Shown here one piece after another: positions 9,788-18,587 of a stretch of DNA of 64,000 nt. The notes under the pieces were generated by a model. The model saw only the letters and a program-made list of their open reading frames with translations. It had not been told where the DNA came from and searched no databases. Each line of letters starts with the position of its first letter. Position 1 is the stretch's first letter. The stretch comes from CAWIOX01 sp963837775 (GTDB taxonomy: Bacteria > Pseudomonadota > Gammaproteobacteria > Burkholderiales > Burkholderiaceae_D). The stretch is taken from positions 1 to 64,000 of the forward strand of contig CAWIOX010000002.1 of assembly GCA_963837775.1 (NCBI GenBank). The letters run 5' to 3'. A program made the translations under genes and the position numbers.

Positions 9788-10740
9788 TTTTCACGCTCGA
9801 TTATTTTTTCATTCTGCTGGGTTTGATGTTGTCGGCGATTGCCGTGATGTCGTTCATGGATCAGGCCAATCCCCGGCGCTTGACCACAGCTTTATTCTGG
9901 GCGCTGTATGCGGTCGTGTATCTGGCAGGGGAGCGCCTGCCTCCTACCCTGGTCGGCATCATCGTGATCGTGATGGCGATCATCGCCGGTTTCGGCGGGG
10001 TCGCATTGGGCAAATACGGCGAACTGTCGGGGCCGCAGCGCCGCAGCAGCGCGCAAAAACTGGGCAACCGGCTGTTCATCCCGGCCCTGATCATTCCGGT
10101 CGCGACGATGATCGGCTCGGTCGTATTCAAAAACGTGAAAATCGGCGACATGTTCTTGCTGGATCAAAAGAACTTCACGCTGGTCAGCCTGGGTTTCGGC
10201 TGCATCCTGGCCTTGCTTGCCGCCTGCTGGATCACCAAGGCGACACCGGCGCAATCGATGCGCGAATCGCGTCGCCTGATCGATTCGATGGGATGGGCCG
10301 TGGTGTTGCCGCACATGCTGGCGGTGCTCGGCTTGCTGTTTTCCGATGCCGGCGTCGGCAAGGCGGTCGCCCACCTGACGACCTCGTATATCAATATGGA
10401 TTACCGGCTGGCCGCGGTGGTGGTGTATTGCGTCGGGATGGCGCTGTTTACGATCATCATGGGCAATGGATTTGCCGCTTTCCCGGTGATGGCCGGTGGG
10501 GTCGGGATTCCGATCCTGGTCGGCGTCTACCATGCCAATCCGGCAGTGATGGCGGCAATCGGCATGTTCAGCGGCTATTGCGGCACCTTGATGACGCCGA
10601 TGGCAGCCAACTACAACATCGTTCCTGCTGCCTTGCTCGGCCTGCCGGACAAGAACGACGTGATCAAAGCGCAAATCCCGACCGCACTGACCTTGTTGCT
10701 CGTGAATATTTTCCTGATGTACTTCCTGATGATGCAGTAA
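9784..10740 (+). CDS. DUF979 family membrane protein (predicted 5-oxoproline transporter subunit)
   Basis: Integral membrane protein of 318 residues with roughly nine or ten hydrophobic segments. Recognisable family stretches are the N-terminal LDYFFILLGLMLSAIAVMSF, the central GNGFAAFPVMAGGVGIPIL and the C-terminal CGTLMTPMAANYNIVPAALL. It is the second subunit of the DUF969/DUF979 pair; the start lies within the end of the upstream gene (ATGA overlap) and AAAGGAGAAG supplies its ribosome site. Together with the divergent oxoprolinase this forms a compact uptake-and-hydrolysis module for 5-oxoproline. No obvious terminator follows before the accessory segment begins near 10795. Confidence 0.82.
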   Translation: MIFTLDYFFILLGLMLSAIAVMSFMDQANPRRLTTALFWALYAVVYLAGERLPPTLVGIIVIVMAIIAGFGGVALGKYGELSGPQRRSSAQKLGNRLFIPALIIPVATMIGSVVFKNVKIGDMFLLDQKNFTLVSLGFGCILALLAACWITKATPAQSMRESRRLIDSMGWAVVLPHMLAVLGLLFSDAGVGKAVAHLTTSYINMDYRLAAVVVYCVGMALFTIIMGNGFAAFPVMAGGVGIPILVGVYHANPAVMAAIGMFSGYCGTLMTPMAANYNIVPAALLGLPDKNDVIKAQIPTALTLLLVNIFLMYFLMMQ

Positions 10741-10794
10741 TGCCAGTGTGGAATTAGCTTGGCGGGAATGCTTCCCGTCGAGCGTTGGTTCAGG

Positions 10795-10832
10795 TCTTGA
10801 TGTTCTTCGCCATTAAAGTCTGGGACAACGCT
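10795..10832 (-). repeat. Left inverted copy of an IS21-like end flanking the 10.8-18.3 kb segment
   Basis: Read on the minus strand this contains GTCCCAGACTTTAATGGC followed by GAAGAACA. The same sequence, with three or so differences in 30 bases, occurs on the plus strand at 18232-18270. The two copies face each other across 7.4 kb. Sequence 10833-10975 next to it shows short plausible coding fragments but nothing recognisable, and probably belongs to the same element remnant. Confidence 0.6.
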
Positions 10833-10975
10833 CCACCATCTTCTTAGCGGCATAGCCAACAGGCAGGTATCGACCCAAAGCCATCACTTACCTTTCTCAA
10901 AAGCGGATACATCTTATCCTTTGCCTTCGAGGAACGTGGTTCAAAGCATCGCCCTGGTTTGCCGAATTCGCGCCT

Positions 10976-11936
10976 TCAAGCTGCCTTGGCCACGACAGGT
11001 GCCGTGTCCCTCCGGGGATGAGTGCCAGGCTTAAGCCGCGCCACGCCGAGCATGACCAGCCCCAGTCCGCCCAACTGGAAATACGATAGCGGCTCGCTCA
11101 ACAGCGTCCAGGAGGCGAACACCGTCAGCACCGGTCCCAGGCTGCCAACGGCTGCTGCCTGAGCGGCCCCCATGCGCTGGATTGCCAGCGCCATCCAGTA
11201 GATTGGCAACGCGGTCGACAGCAGCGCCATGAGCGCCCCGTTGGCCCAGACGCCGACAGGCAGCTGCGGCAGCACGGCGGGATGGCCGAGCAACAGGAAA
11301 TGCGCCAGCACTAATACGCACGAAGCGCTGCCCGCCAGTCCGGCCAGGCGCATCGAGCCAATCCGCTGCACCACGGCCCCGGTGCCGAGGTAATACAGCG
11401 CATAGGTCACCGCGCTGGCGAACACCCATGCCGCTCCCGTCATCACCTGCGCGCCATAGCCGGTCTGCCCCAGGTCATGCAAAAAGGCAATTCCCAGTCC
11501 GACATAGCAGATCCCCATCGCCTGGGCGGTGCGACCGCTCGGCAAACGGCGCGAGAAGCAAGCCTGAAACACCAGCACCAGCGTCGGATACAGATACAGG
11601 ATCAGGCGCTCCAGACTGGAACTGATGTACTGCAGTCCGTAGAAGTCGAACAGGCTCGACAGGTAGTAGCCGAGCAGCGCCAGCACCCAGACACGGCAGA
11701 CATCGGCGGCGCTCAGCCGTGCTGGTCCGGATTTGCGGCTCAAGCCAAATCAGCCACAGAAACAGCGGCAGCGCAAAGCCCATGCGCAATGCCAGCAGCG
11801 TCAACGCATCGACCGGGCCGGCCGCATAAGCAAGTTTCACGAAAATTGCCTTCAGCGCAAAGCCTGCTGCGGACAGCACCGCGTACAAGCGGCCGTCTTG
11901 CGCCCAGCGCTGGCATCGTGACCAGAGAGATTTCAT
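10976..11936 (-). pseudogene. EamA/DMT family transporter (one frameshift)
   Basis: Predicted inner-membrane exporter of the drug/metabolite superfamily with two EamA repeats and about ten membrane segments. The N-terminal frame (KSLWSRCQRWAQDGRLYAVL, then KLAYAAGPVDALTLLALRMG) ends its coding character near 11740. The rest (SRKSGPARLSAADVCRVW through GYYLSSLFDFYGLQYISSSLERL and the second repeat) is one base out of phase. The second repeat retains the typical GPVLTVFASWTLLSEPLSYFQLGGLGLVMLGV. Correcting one base gives 319 residues, normal for the family. It is divergent from a LysR regulator gene (100 bp between starts), a common arrangement in which the regulator controls the exporter. The substrate is unknown. 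Confidence 0.8.
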
Positions 11937-12036
11937 CGTGTTCCATCGGATAAGAAGAAGTTGCCTTATTCTGGCACGAAGACAAAATGCTTAAAATGCT
12001 CTATTTGTGCAGTTAGCCTTCGCGGCGGGAGAAGCC

Positions 12037-12930
12037 ATGCATTTCAACTTGATCGACCTGCGGCTGCTGGTGGCGATTGCCGACGCCGGCAGTCTGAGCC
12101 GCGCGGCGGCGCAATTCCCGCTCGCCCTGTCGGCCGCCAGCAACCGGCTGCGCCAGTTCGAGCAGCGTTGCGGCGTCAGCCTGTTCACCCGCACCGCCGA
12201 TGGCATGATTGCGACGCCGGCGGGCCGCATCACGCTCGATCATGCGCGCCGGGTGCTGGCCGAAGCGGAGCAGCTACGCGACACGCTGCAGGATCTGGCC
12301 GGCCAGCGCCGCATCCAGCTGCGGCTGGCCGCGACGACCGTCGCCAACAATACCTATCTGCCGGCGGCGCTCGGCCCTTTCCTGGCCGACTATCCGGAGG
12401 TGGACCTGCTGCTGGAAGAACGCAGCAGCCGCGATGTGCTGCTGGCGGTACAGGCGCAGGAAGTCGACATCGGCGTGCTGGACGGCAATCTGTCGCTGGC
12501 CGACGTGGTCTCGCTCCCGTTTCGCCATGACCGGCTGGTGCTGCTGGTGCCGTCGAGTCATCCGCTTGCGGCACGCGGCCATTGCCTGCTGCGTGACGCG
12601 CTTGGCTATGCCTTCATCGGCCTGCCGTCGGAGCGGGCGATGCAGCGTTTCGTGGAAGATATGGCGATGCAGAACGGCAAGCCGTTGAAAATACGGGTGC
12701 GGGCGCCGAGTTTTTTTGCCATGGCCCAACTGGTGGCGCAAGAAGCAGGCATCGCCATGCTTCCGGCAGCTGCGGCGCAGCGTCATGCGGGCGAATTGTC
12801 GGCCCGGATCGTGACGCTCGATGATGCCTGGGCAACGCGTGAATTGCGGCTGTGCGTGCGCAGCCTGGACGGACTATCGGTGCAGGCGCGCCAGCTGCTG
12901 TCCTACCTGACCGATAGCGTGCATCCCTAG
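12037..12930 (+). CDS. LysR family transcriptional regulator (divergent from the EamA exporter)
   Basis: LysR-type regulator of 297 residues. The N-terminal winged helix is visible as MHFNLIDLRLLVAIADAGSL, SRAAAQFPLALSAASNRLRQFE and GVSLFTRTADGMIATPAGR. The remainder is the periplasmic-binding-like effector domain (IQLRLAATTVANNTYLPAAL onward). ATG 12037 is preferred over an upstream GTG at 12007 since GGGAG precedes it and the helix-turn-helix begins at the right distance. It is divergent from the exporter gene, the usual target of such a regulator. Its TAG stop sits in the palindrome CTAG, shared with the stop of the convergent LysR gene on the other strand. Confidence 0.9.
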   Translation: MHFNLIDLRLLVAIADAGSLSRAAAQFPLALSAASNRLRQFEQRCGVSLFTRTADGMIATPAGRITLDHARRVLAEAEQLRDTLQDLAGQRRIQLRLAATTVANNTYLPAALGPFLADYPEVDLLLEERSSRDVLLAVQAQEVDIGVLDGNLSLADVVSLPFRHDRLVLLVPSSHPLAARGHCLLRDALGYAFIGLPSERAMQRFVEDMAMQNGKPLKIRVRAPSFFAMAQLVAQEAGIAMLPAAAAQRHAGELSARIVTLDDAWATRELRLCVRSLDGLSVQARQLLSYLTDSVHP

Positions 12931-13818
12931 CGCGACCGAACTTGGGCAATCACTGCATCTACCAAAGGATTCGATCTCGTTGTATTCCATGCAATAGCTG
13001 TGGTTACAACGTCCAACCTCTCTTGAAGAGGTCGGACCACCACATTCTCCGGAGCCAGCTTCTTCAATATCGCTGGCACCAGTGCTATGCCTTGCCCGCA
13101 TCCGACGAAAGCAATCTGAGAAGCCACCGAACTGACTTCGTGCACTATGCGCGGTGAAAAACCGCGCGCTTGGCACGACGCGATCAAGTGATCGAAGTAG
13201 ACCGGGCTTACCCGGCGCGCAAACATCACAAAGTCTTCTTCGGCGAGCGACGCAAGACTGATGCGCGGTTTTTCAGCGTAAGGATGTGTGCGTGGAAGCG
13301 CTACTGCGAGGCGTTCCTGGATCAATGGCAAGGCTCGCACCGTCTCACCCAAGTCGCCCTCCAGACGGGCGAAAGCCAAATCGATCTCGCCCGCAAGCAA
13401 TGACGGAACCGCGTCCGCGCTATCAATTTCCCTTACTGAAACCGTGAGCTGCGGATACTCGGACTTGAGTTTTGCGATGATGTCGGGAAGTACCTCCAGC
13501 ATTGCGGAGGTGATGGCGCCGATGGTCAATACGCCGGATTGTCCGGCGGCTGCTTCCCGTACAACGAACTCGAGGCGCTCCAGCTGCTCGGCCAGCTTCT
13601 GCACGGCAGGGAGAATCGCGGCTCCGACCGGAGTGAGTTGAGCGCCGCGCCGCGACCGTTCAAACAACTTCACCTTGAGGGATTGTTCGAGGATCTGAAT
13701 CTGCTCGGTCAGCGGCGGTTGAGACATCCCCAGAGCGCTCTGCGGCCTTTCTGAAAGTTTTCTCTTCGGCAACAACGAGAAAAAGCCATAGGTGGCGGAT
13801 CAGGCGGAAGTTGATCAT
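12927..13818 (-). pseudogene. LysR family transcriptional regulator (one frameshift), divergent from the RraA operon
   Basis: LysR-type regulator reconstructed as 296 residues. ATG 13818 begins INFRLIRHLWLFLVVAEEKTF followed by RKAAERS; the frame then slips by one base near 13737 and continues GMSQPPLTEQIQILEQSLKVKLFERSRRG. A single extra T in CGCTCTGGGG explains the break, since without it the helix-turn-helix reads RLGMSQPP. The effector domain (GVLTIGAITSAMLEVLPDI to the end) is intact. The start faces the first rraA-like gene at 104 bp, so it is the likely regulator of that operon. The 13819-13922 spacer is AT-rich and holds dyad-like TTAC/GTAAG elements suited to LysR binding, but I cannot assign a definite box. 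Confidence 0.82.
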
Positions 13819-13922
13819 GGCAGTGATAGGTTTTTCATAATGATGCGATCTGTTCTTTGGAATTTACGTATCAAATCTTATACCTCAGAGTAAGGCTTAC
13901 GCAACCAACCTGAGGATCACCC

Positions 13923-14591
13923 ATGACCCAACCCAGCCTGCTGGAACGCCTGGCGGCTCTTGATACCAACACGGTGTCGGATGCCCTGGACTTTCTCAAC
14001 CTTCCGGGAGCGACCTTCGGCATTCGCCCCCTGTGGAACTGCCCGAAAATCGTCGGCCGCGCCAGTACGATTCAGTTGGGGCCGAAGACCGACTCGGCGC
14101 CCACGGTCCACCTGATCTCGCCCGTCATCGCAGAAATCACCACCGATGATCGCATCCTGGTCATTGCCGGCGGCATCGACGGAATTTCCTGCTGGGGCGA
14201 CATCCTTGCCAACGCCGCCCAGGTGAAGGGCATTCGTGGCTCCGTTATCGATGGCAACAGCCGAGACATCGAAGGAAGTGAATCCATTGCCTATCCGGTC
14301 TACGGCCGCGGGGTGACGATGATCAGTGCCCGCAACCGTGTCGTGCAAATGTCATCAGGTCGGCCGGTCGACGTAGCGGGAGTCACAGTGCGGGAGAACG
14401 ATTACGTGATCGCCGACCGCTGCGGCACGGTCTTCGTACCAGCAGACCGCATTGCCGAAGTTGTTGATCTCGGCGAGCGTATTGTGCGGCGCCAGGATGG
14501 CATGGTCCAGGCAGTGCGATCGGGACGCTCTGTGGCGGACGTCATGCACGACAAGGAATTCGAGGCCATCAAGTCGGGGAGCGCGAAATGA
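13923..14591 (+). CDS. RraA-like aldolase/decarboxylase paralogue 1
   Basis: Member of the RraA/HMG-CHA aldolase fold, a cytoplasmic family that includes 4-hydroxy-4-methyl-2-oxoglutarate and 4-carboxy-4-hydroxy-2-oxoadipate aldolases as well as the RNase E inhibitor RraA. Of 222 residues. It has the loop ending in WG (residues 91-92) and VIDGNSRD with R114 and D115, the arginine and metal-binding aspartate used by the catalytic members, so it looks enzymatically competent. First gene of an operon: its stop overlaps the next start by four bases (ATGA). Its divergent LysR regulator and downstream aminotransferase suggest a catabolic role. It differs clearly from the two paralogues that follow, and the substrate is unknown. 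Confidence 0.85.
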   Translation: MTQPSLLERLAALDTNTVSDALDFLNLPGATFGIRPLWNCPKIVGRASTIQLGPKTDSAPTVHLISPVIAEITTDDRILVIAGGIDGISCWGDILANAAQVKGIRGSVIDGNSRDIEGSESIAYPVYGRGVTMISARNRVVQMSSGRPVDVAGVTVRENDYVIADRCGTVFVPADRIAEVVDLGERIVRRQDGMVQAVRSGRSVADVMHDKEFEAIKSGSAK

Positions 14592-15253
14592 CTCACGAGG
14601 ACAAGGAAATCGCCGCCCTGTTCGAAGGCCTGGACACGCCGGGAGTCTCGGACGCCATGGACAAGCTGGGCTTGCCCGGTCAATGCCTTGGCATCGCGCC
14701 CCTGGACAATTACAAGAGCGTCGTTGTCGGCCCGGCCTTCACGGTCAAGTACGTCTCGGCCAGCACACCGCCCGGGACGGTGGGCGATTTCATCGATGAT
14801 GTCGCCGAGGGTGACGTGGTCGTGATCGACAACGACGGTCGCACCGACTGCACGGTCTGGGGCGACATCATGACCCAGTATGCCGGCGCCAGAAAGATCG
14901 CCGGCACCGTTATCGACGGCGTCTGCCGCGACGTTTCGAAAGCCCTCGGAGACGCCTACCCGATATTCAGCCGGGGTCGCTTCATGCGTACCGGGAAGGA
15001 TAGAGTGCAGGTCGAGGCCACGAACCTGCCGGTGTCAGTTGGCATGGCGCGCGTCTGCCCGCGCGACATCGTCATCGCTGATGCCAACGGCGTGGTTGTC
15101 GTTCCCCGCGCACGCGCCAGGGAGGTTGCCGAGACGGCGCGCAAGATCGAGCAGGTGGAAGCAAACATTCGGGCTCAGCTTGATCAGGGAAAGACTCTCA
15201 GGGAGGCCCGCGAGGCACTGGGCTATCACACATTGCAAAGGAAGGAATCATGA
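14588..15253 (+). CDS. RraA-like aldolase/decarboxylase paralogue 2
   Basis: Second tandem RraA/HMG-CHA aldolase family member, 221 residues, starting in the ATGA overlap with the previous gene. The key elements sit at identical positions to paralogue 1: W91-G92 in TVWGDIMTQYAG, and VIDGVCRD with R114 and D115. The N-terminal part (LFEGLDTPGVSDAMDKLGLPG) has the SDAMD motif common in this family. The C-terminal tail (IEQVEANIRAQLDQGKTLREA) resembles the long helix that packs between subunits in RraA-type trimers. The stop again overlaps the next start by four bases. Keeping all active-site residues argues against a purely structural paralogue. Confidence 0.85.
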   Translation: MTHEDKEIAALFEGLDTPGVSDAMDKLGLPGQCLGIAPLDNYKSVVVGPAFTVKYVSASTPPGTVGDFIDDVAEGDVVVIDNDGRTDCTVWGDIMTQYAGARKIAGTVIDGVCRDVSKALGDAYPIFSRGRFMRTGKDRVQVEATNLPVSVGMARVCPRDIVIADANGVVVVPRARAREVAETARKIEQVEANIRAQLDQGKTLREAREALGYHTLQRKES

Positions 15254-15882
15254 TGCCTATCACTGCAAGCGTTGCCGAGCGCTGCAAACAACTCGGAAGT
15301 TCAACACTCTACGAGGCTTCTGGCCTGCCTTGTTCGGTCGACCCTGATATCCGCAGCATCTGGGCAGGCGCTGTCATTGCTGCACCGGCGTTTCCCCTGG
15401 TCTGCTCGCCCGGCGACAATCTCTCCATTCACCTCGCCATGGAACGTGCGCCGCGAGGCAGCGTGCTGGTCGTCGGCACGGGCAATTTCGTTGCCGGGTA
15501 TTGGGGAGAGGTGCTGACCGTCGCTGCAGAAGCGGCTGGGATTACGGGACTTGTTATCGACGGCGGAGTGCGGGATGTAGCCGCCATGACCCAGCGCCAA
15601 TTTCCAGTGTTCACGCGGGGAGTGACCGTGCGTGGAACAATCAAGGCGAGCAGCCCTTCTGTCGGACAACCGATGCTCTTCGGCGGCGTTCCAGTTGCTG
15701 CGGGCGATCTGGTAGTTGCCGATGACGACGGCGTCATCATCATCCCCGCCGGAGATATTGAGCGCACCATCGCTACGGCAGAAGCCAGGGCGAGCAAGGA
15801 AGCCGACATGATGAAGCAATTGTCGCAGGGCGCGAGGACGCTTGATTTGTTGGGGCTTTCTGCATGGAGGACACATTCGTGA
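15250..15882 (+). CDS. RraA-like aldolase/decarboxylase paralogue 3
   Basis: Third tandem RraA/HMG-CHA aldolase family member, 210 residues and the most like classical CHA/HMG aldolase. It has SSTLYEASGLP near the N-terminus, PGDNLSIHLAM, YWGEVL (W85-G86) and VIDGGVRD with R108 and D109. The start lies in an ATGA overlap with paralogue 2; a second ATG follows at once at 15253, so either may be used. The TGA stop overlaps the GTG start I prefer for the aminotransferase gene. All five catabolic genes are on one strand, and the first four are joined by overlaps, which suggests stoichiometric production. Confidence 0.85.
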   Translation: MMPITASVAERCKQLGSSTLYEASGLPCSVDPDIRSIWAGAVIAAPAFPLVCSPGDNLSIHLAMERAPRGSVLVVGTGNFVAGYWGEVLTVAAEAAGITGLVIDGGVRDVAAMTQRQFPVFTRGVTVRGTIKASSPSVGQPMLFGGVPVAAGDLVVADDDGVIIIPAGDIERTIATAEARASKEADMMKQLSQGARTLDLLGLSAWRTHS

Positions 15883-17094
15883 ACAGCTCTTTACAAACTT
15901 TGAACGTCAACCTGGCCCAGGCGCAGCCCTCGGCTACCTACCGCATGATCGACCGCGTCGCCGCACGTCGGGCGTCAGGCGCCAAGATCATTTCCTTGAG
16001 CGCTGGTGAGCCGGATTTCGATACGCCTTCGCATATCCGGGAGGCTGCCATCGCCGCGATTCGCGCCGGGCACACGCGTTACACCCCGGTAGCCGGCATG
16101 CGACCGCTGCGCGAGGCAGTCGCAACCAAATTCCGCAACGAAAACGGCATCGATGCGACCTGGGAGGACACCATTGTCTGCAGCGGCGGCAAGCAGGTGA
16201 TCTACAACGCATTGGCAGCGACACTCAATACCGGCGATGAAGTCATCGTTCCGGCGCCGTACTGGGTCAGTTACCCGGAGATGGTGCAGCTGTGTGGCGC
16301 TGTCCCTGTCATTGTTCCTTGTGACAGCACAAGCGGCTTCAAGCTCACGCCTGAAGCCTTGCACGAGGCGATTGGGCCCAAAACGCGCTGGCTGATCCTC
16401 AATTCTCCGTCCAATCCCACAGGCGCCGTCTACAGCCGGGATGAGCTCGCCGCCTTGGCTGAAGTATTGCTCGCTCACCCGCATGTGCTTGTGCTCTCGG
16501 ATGATATCTATGAGCACTTGATCTTCGACGGTGTTGCATTCCATACGATGGCTCAGGTCGAGCCGCGCCTGCGCGCCCGGACGCTGACCATGAACGGCGT
16601 ATCCAAGGCCTATGCGATGACAGGTTGGCGGATCGGCTACGGCACCGGCCCCCGGTGGCTGATCGAGGCCATGGAAAAACTCCAGGGGCAGCAGACATCG
16701 GGAGCCTCTTCGATCTCTCAGCATGCGGCGCTCGCCGCGCTTACCGGGCCGCAGGATTTTATTCAGAAATCCCGGTCGGTATTTGAAGCGCGGCGCAACA
16801 TGATGGTGCAGATGCTCAACGATACGCCGGGTTTTAAATGTGAAAACCCTGGCGGCGCGTTCTACGCGTTCACCTCCGTGCGAGGCACTGATCGGCAGGG
16901 CCACGGCGGCTGGAACCATGCTGTCGACCGATGAGGATGTCGCCTATGCGTTGCTCGATGAAGCCGGCGTGGCTGTGGTCCATGGCAGCGCGTTCGGATT
17001 GGGGCCTTACATTCGCATCGCTTACGCGCTGGACAATGAATCTCTGCGCCAGGCGTGTGCGGCGATCAACCGGTTCTGCCAGACACTGCGGTAA
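15879..17094 (+). pseudogene. Class I/II pyridoxal-phosphate aminotransferase, aspartate aminotransferase-like (one frameshift)
   Basis: Predicted cytoplasmic PLP aminotransferase of the aspartate aminotransferase-like fold class I. Visible elements are SLSAGEPDFDTP (about 39-50), the GGKQ motif (103-106), NSPSNPTGAVY (175-185), DDIYEHLIFDG and the cofactor lysine K243 in GVSKAYAMTGWRIGYG. I choose GTG 15879, which has GGAGG eight bases upstream, over ATG 15864. The frame breaks near 16885, after FYAFTSVRG; the continuation LIGRATAAGTMLSTDEDVAY to TAA 17094 is one base out of phase. Correcting it gives about 404 residues, normal for the family. In this operon it could supply 2-oxo acids to the aldolases (inference). 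The amino donor and substrate are not determinable. Confidence 0.82.
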
Positions 17095-17214
17095 GCGTCA
17101 AGACAAGAGGGCAATCAACGAAAGAATGTGGAATATGCGATTACTTTCCAGCACAGGCAAATCCCTCGTTTGCGCTTTCGCATCATCGGTCTTTCCTCAC
17201 CTTAGGAGCAGTAC

Positions 17215-18034
17215 GTGCCAGCGCAAAAAGAATTCATAAAGACCAACCTGCCGTTTTCCATGGCTGGTGTTGAAGTCGACGTTGCAACTATTCACCGCAA
17301 TGGCGACCTCGCCCCAATCGTGTTTCTGCATGGCTTTGGCTCTACCAAAGAAGACTATGCCGATATCGTTCGGCACACCGCTTTTACCGGCCGTCCGTTC
17401 GTTGCCTACGACGCGCCCGGCTGCGGTGAAAGCACCTGTTCTGACCTTTCACAGATATCCATTCCCTTTTCTGGTGAACACTGCATTGGAAGTGCTTGAC
17501 CGCTTCGGGATAGGACGCTTCCACCTTGTCGGCCATTCGATGGGAGGATTGACTGCCCTGATGCTGGCACACCAGAGCCCGGGAAGAGTGCTCAGTTTTG
17601 TCGATATCGAAGGAAATATCACGCCCGAGGACTGCTTCCTGAGCAGGCAAATTGTCGACTATCCGGAAGCGGATCCGGAGCGATTCTTTGACGAGTTCAT
17701 TGAGCGGACTCTTCACGCGCCGGCCTATGCCAGTGCCTTGTACGCATCAAGCCTGCGTCACAAAGTCCGAGCCGGTGCCGTTCGCGGCATATTCCAATCC
17801 ATGGTCGAACTGTCTGACAACGGTGACCTGATGAACAAGTTCCTCGGTCTTCCTTGTCCCAAAATGTTCATGTACGGCGAACAGAACCGATCGCTCTCAT
17901 ATTTGAACCACATCGGGACGAACGGTGTCCGACTGGCCGAGATCCCCAAATGTGGTCATTTCCCCATGTATTCCAACCCAGTGGCTATGTGGGAAGAGAT
18001 CGCGGATTTCCATGCGGCGGCCGAAGAGATTTGA
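17215..18034 (+). pseudogene. Alpha/beta fold hydrolase (one frameshift)
   Basis: Predicted alpha/beta hydrolase of about 272 residues starting at GTG 17215. The oxyanion segment VFLHGFGSTKEDY is near residues 37-49, the nucleophile elbow GHSMGG puts the catalytic serine near residue 108, and the catalytic histidine lies in IPKCGHFPMYSNP near residue 253. The frame breaks near 17470, between SISQIPF-like sequence and LVNTALEVLDRFG; a one-base correction joins them. It lies 120 bp after the aminotransferase gene, same strand, and is probably the last gene of the catabolic operon. It could be an esterase, C-C hydrolase or lactonase acting before the aminotransferase or aldolase; this is inference. 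Confidence 0.8.
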
Positions 18035-18213
18035 GGAGCGAAACCTGATGCTTATAGATCTGGATGGCGGGTCAACCCGCTTGCATGGCGTTCTGTATCT
18101 GCGCGCTGCTATTACAAGATGCCCCGAAAGTGGCCACACGTCACATGTGTCTTCCGGAAACTGCAACTGACGCAGAACTGGAATCGTTAAGCGCGAAAAT
18201 ACAAAGATTTCAC

Positions 18214-18270
18214 ATTCTGTCCGGACTTTAATGCGCTGTCCCAGACTTTAATGGCAAAGAACACTTGAGG
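18214..18270 (+). repeat. Right inverted copy of an IS21-like end
   Basis: Two tandem related units are visible: TGTCCGGACTTTAATG (from 18218) and TGTCCCAGACTTTAATGG (from 18236), the second followed by CAAAGAACA. Multiple short direct repeats at an end that starts with TG are characteristic of IS21-family elements. The second unit matches 10795-10832 in inverted orientation. No istA or istB genes are present between the two copies. Confidence 0.6.
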
Positions 18271-18309
18271 TGACGATATGTGATCGTCGCCTCAGTCCAT
18301 TCAGGCTCT

Positions 18310-18471
18310 AAGGAACGTACACGAAATAATCTCCCGATGTGTTCCACCTCTGATGGGCGCACTGCGGCGTTGCTCGTCGTCGCCATAGCTCGCTATGACT
18401 CCTCCTCCCGCCTTGCATCGCATCCCATCAGACGCGTCCAAATCAGGATCTTATCTCGTGTACGTCCCTAA
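18310..18471. repeat. 160-bp imperfect palindrome (MITE-like)
   Basis: The outer arms ACGTACACGAAATAA (from 18315) and TTATCTCGTGTACGT (ending 18465) are complementary with one mismatch. The inner arms TCTGATGGG (18350 on) and CCCATCAGA (to 18432) pair perfectly. The centre is CATAGCTCGCTATG. The whole can fold as one long hairpin with about 75-nt arms. It carries no coding capacity and resembles a miniature inverted-repeat element or a decayed one. Confidence 0.6.
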
Positions 18472-18587
18472 CCGTCGCGCACGGAATTCGGCTAAACTTT
18501 CCCTCCCTCGAATCAAAGTACGGAACAACATGCCTGATTTCAGAAAATTATTGCGGCCCGCTAGACCTGATCAGGATGGGATCAAGC

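Larger units (their letters stand above)
18035..18587. other. Gene-free stretch holding element remnants
   Basis: No credible gene is seen over 550 bp. It contains an IS21-like end (18214-18270) and a long imperfect palindrome (18310-18471), both entered separately. The rest, 18472-18587, is the probable promoter region of marC. Confidence 0.6.
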
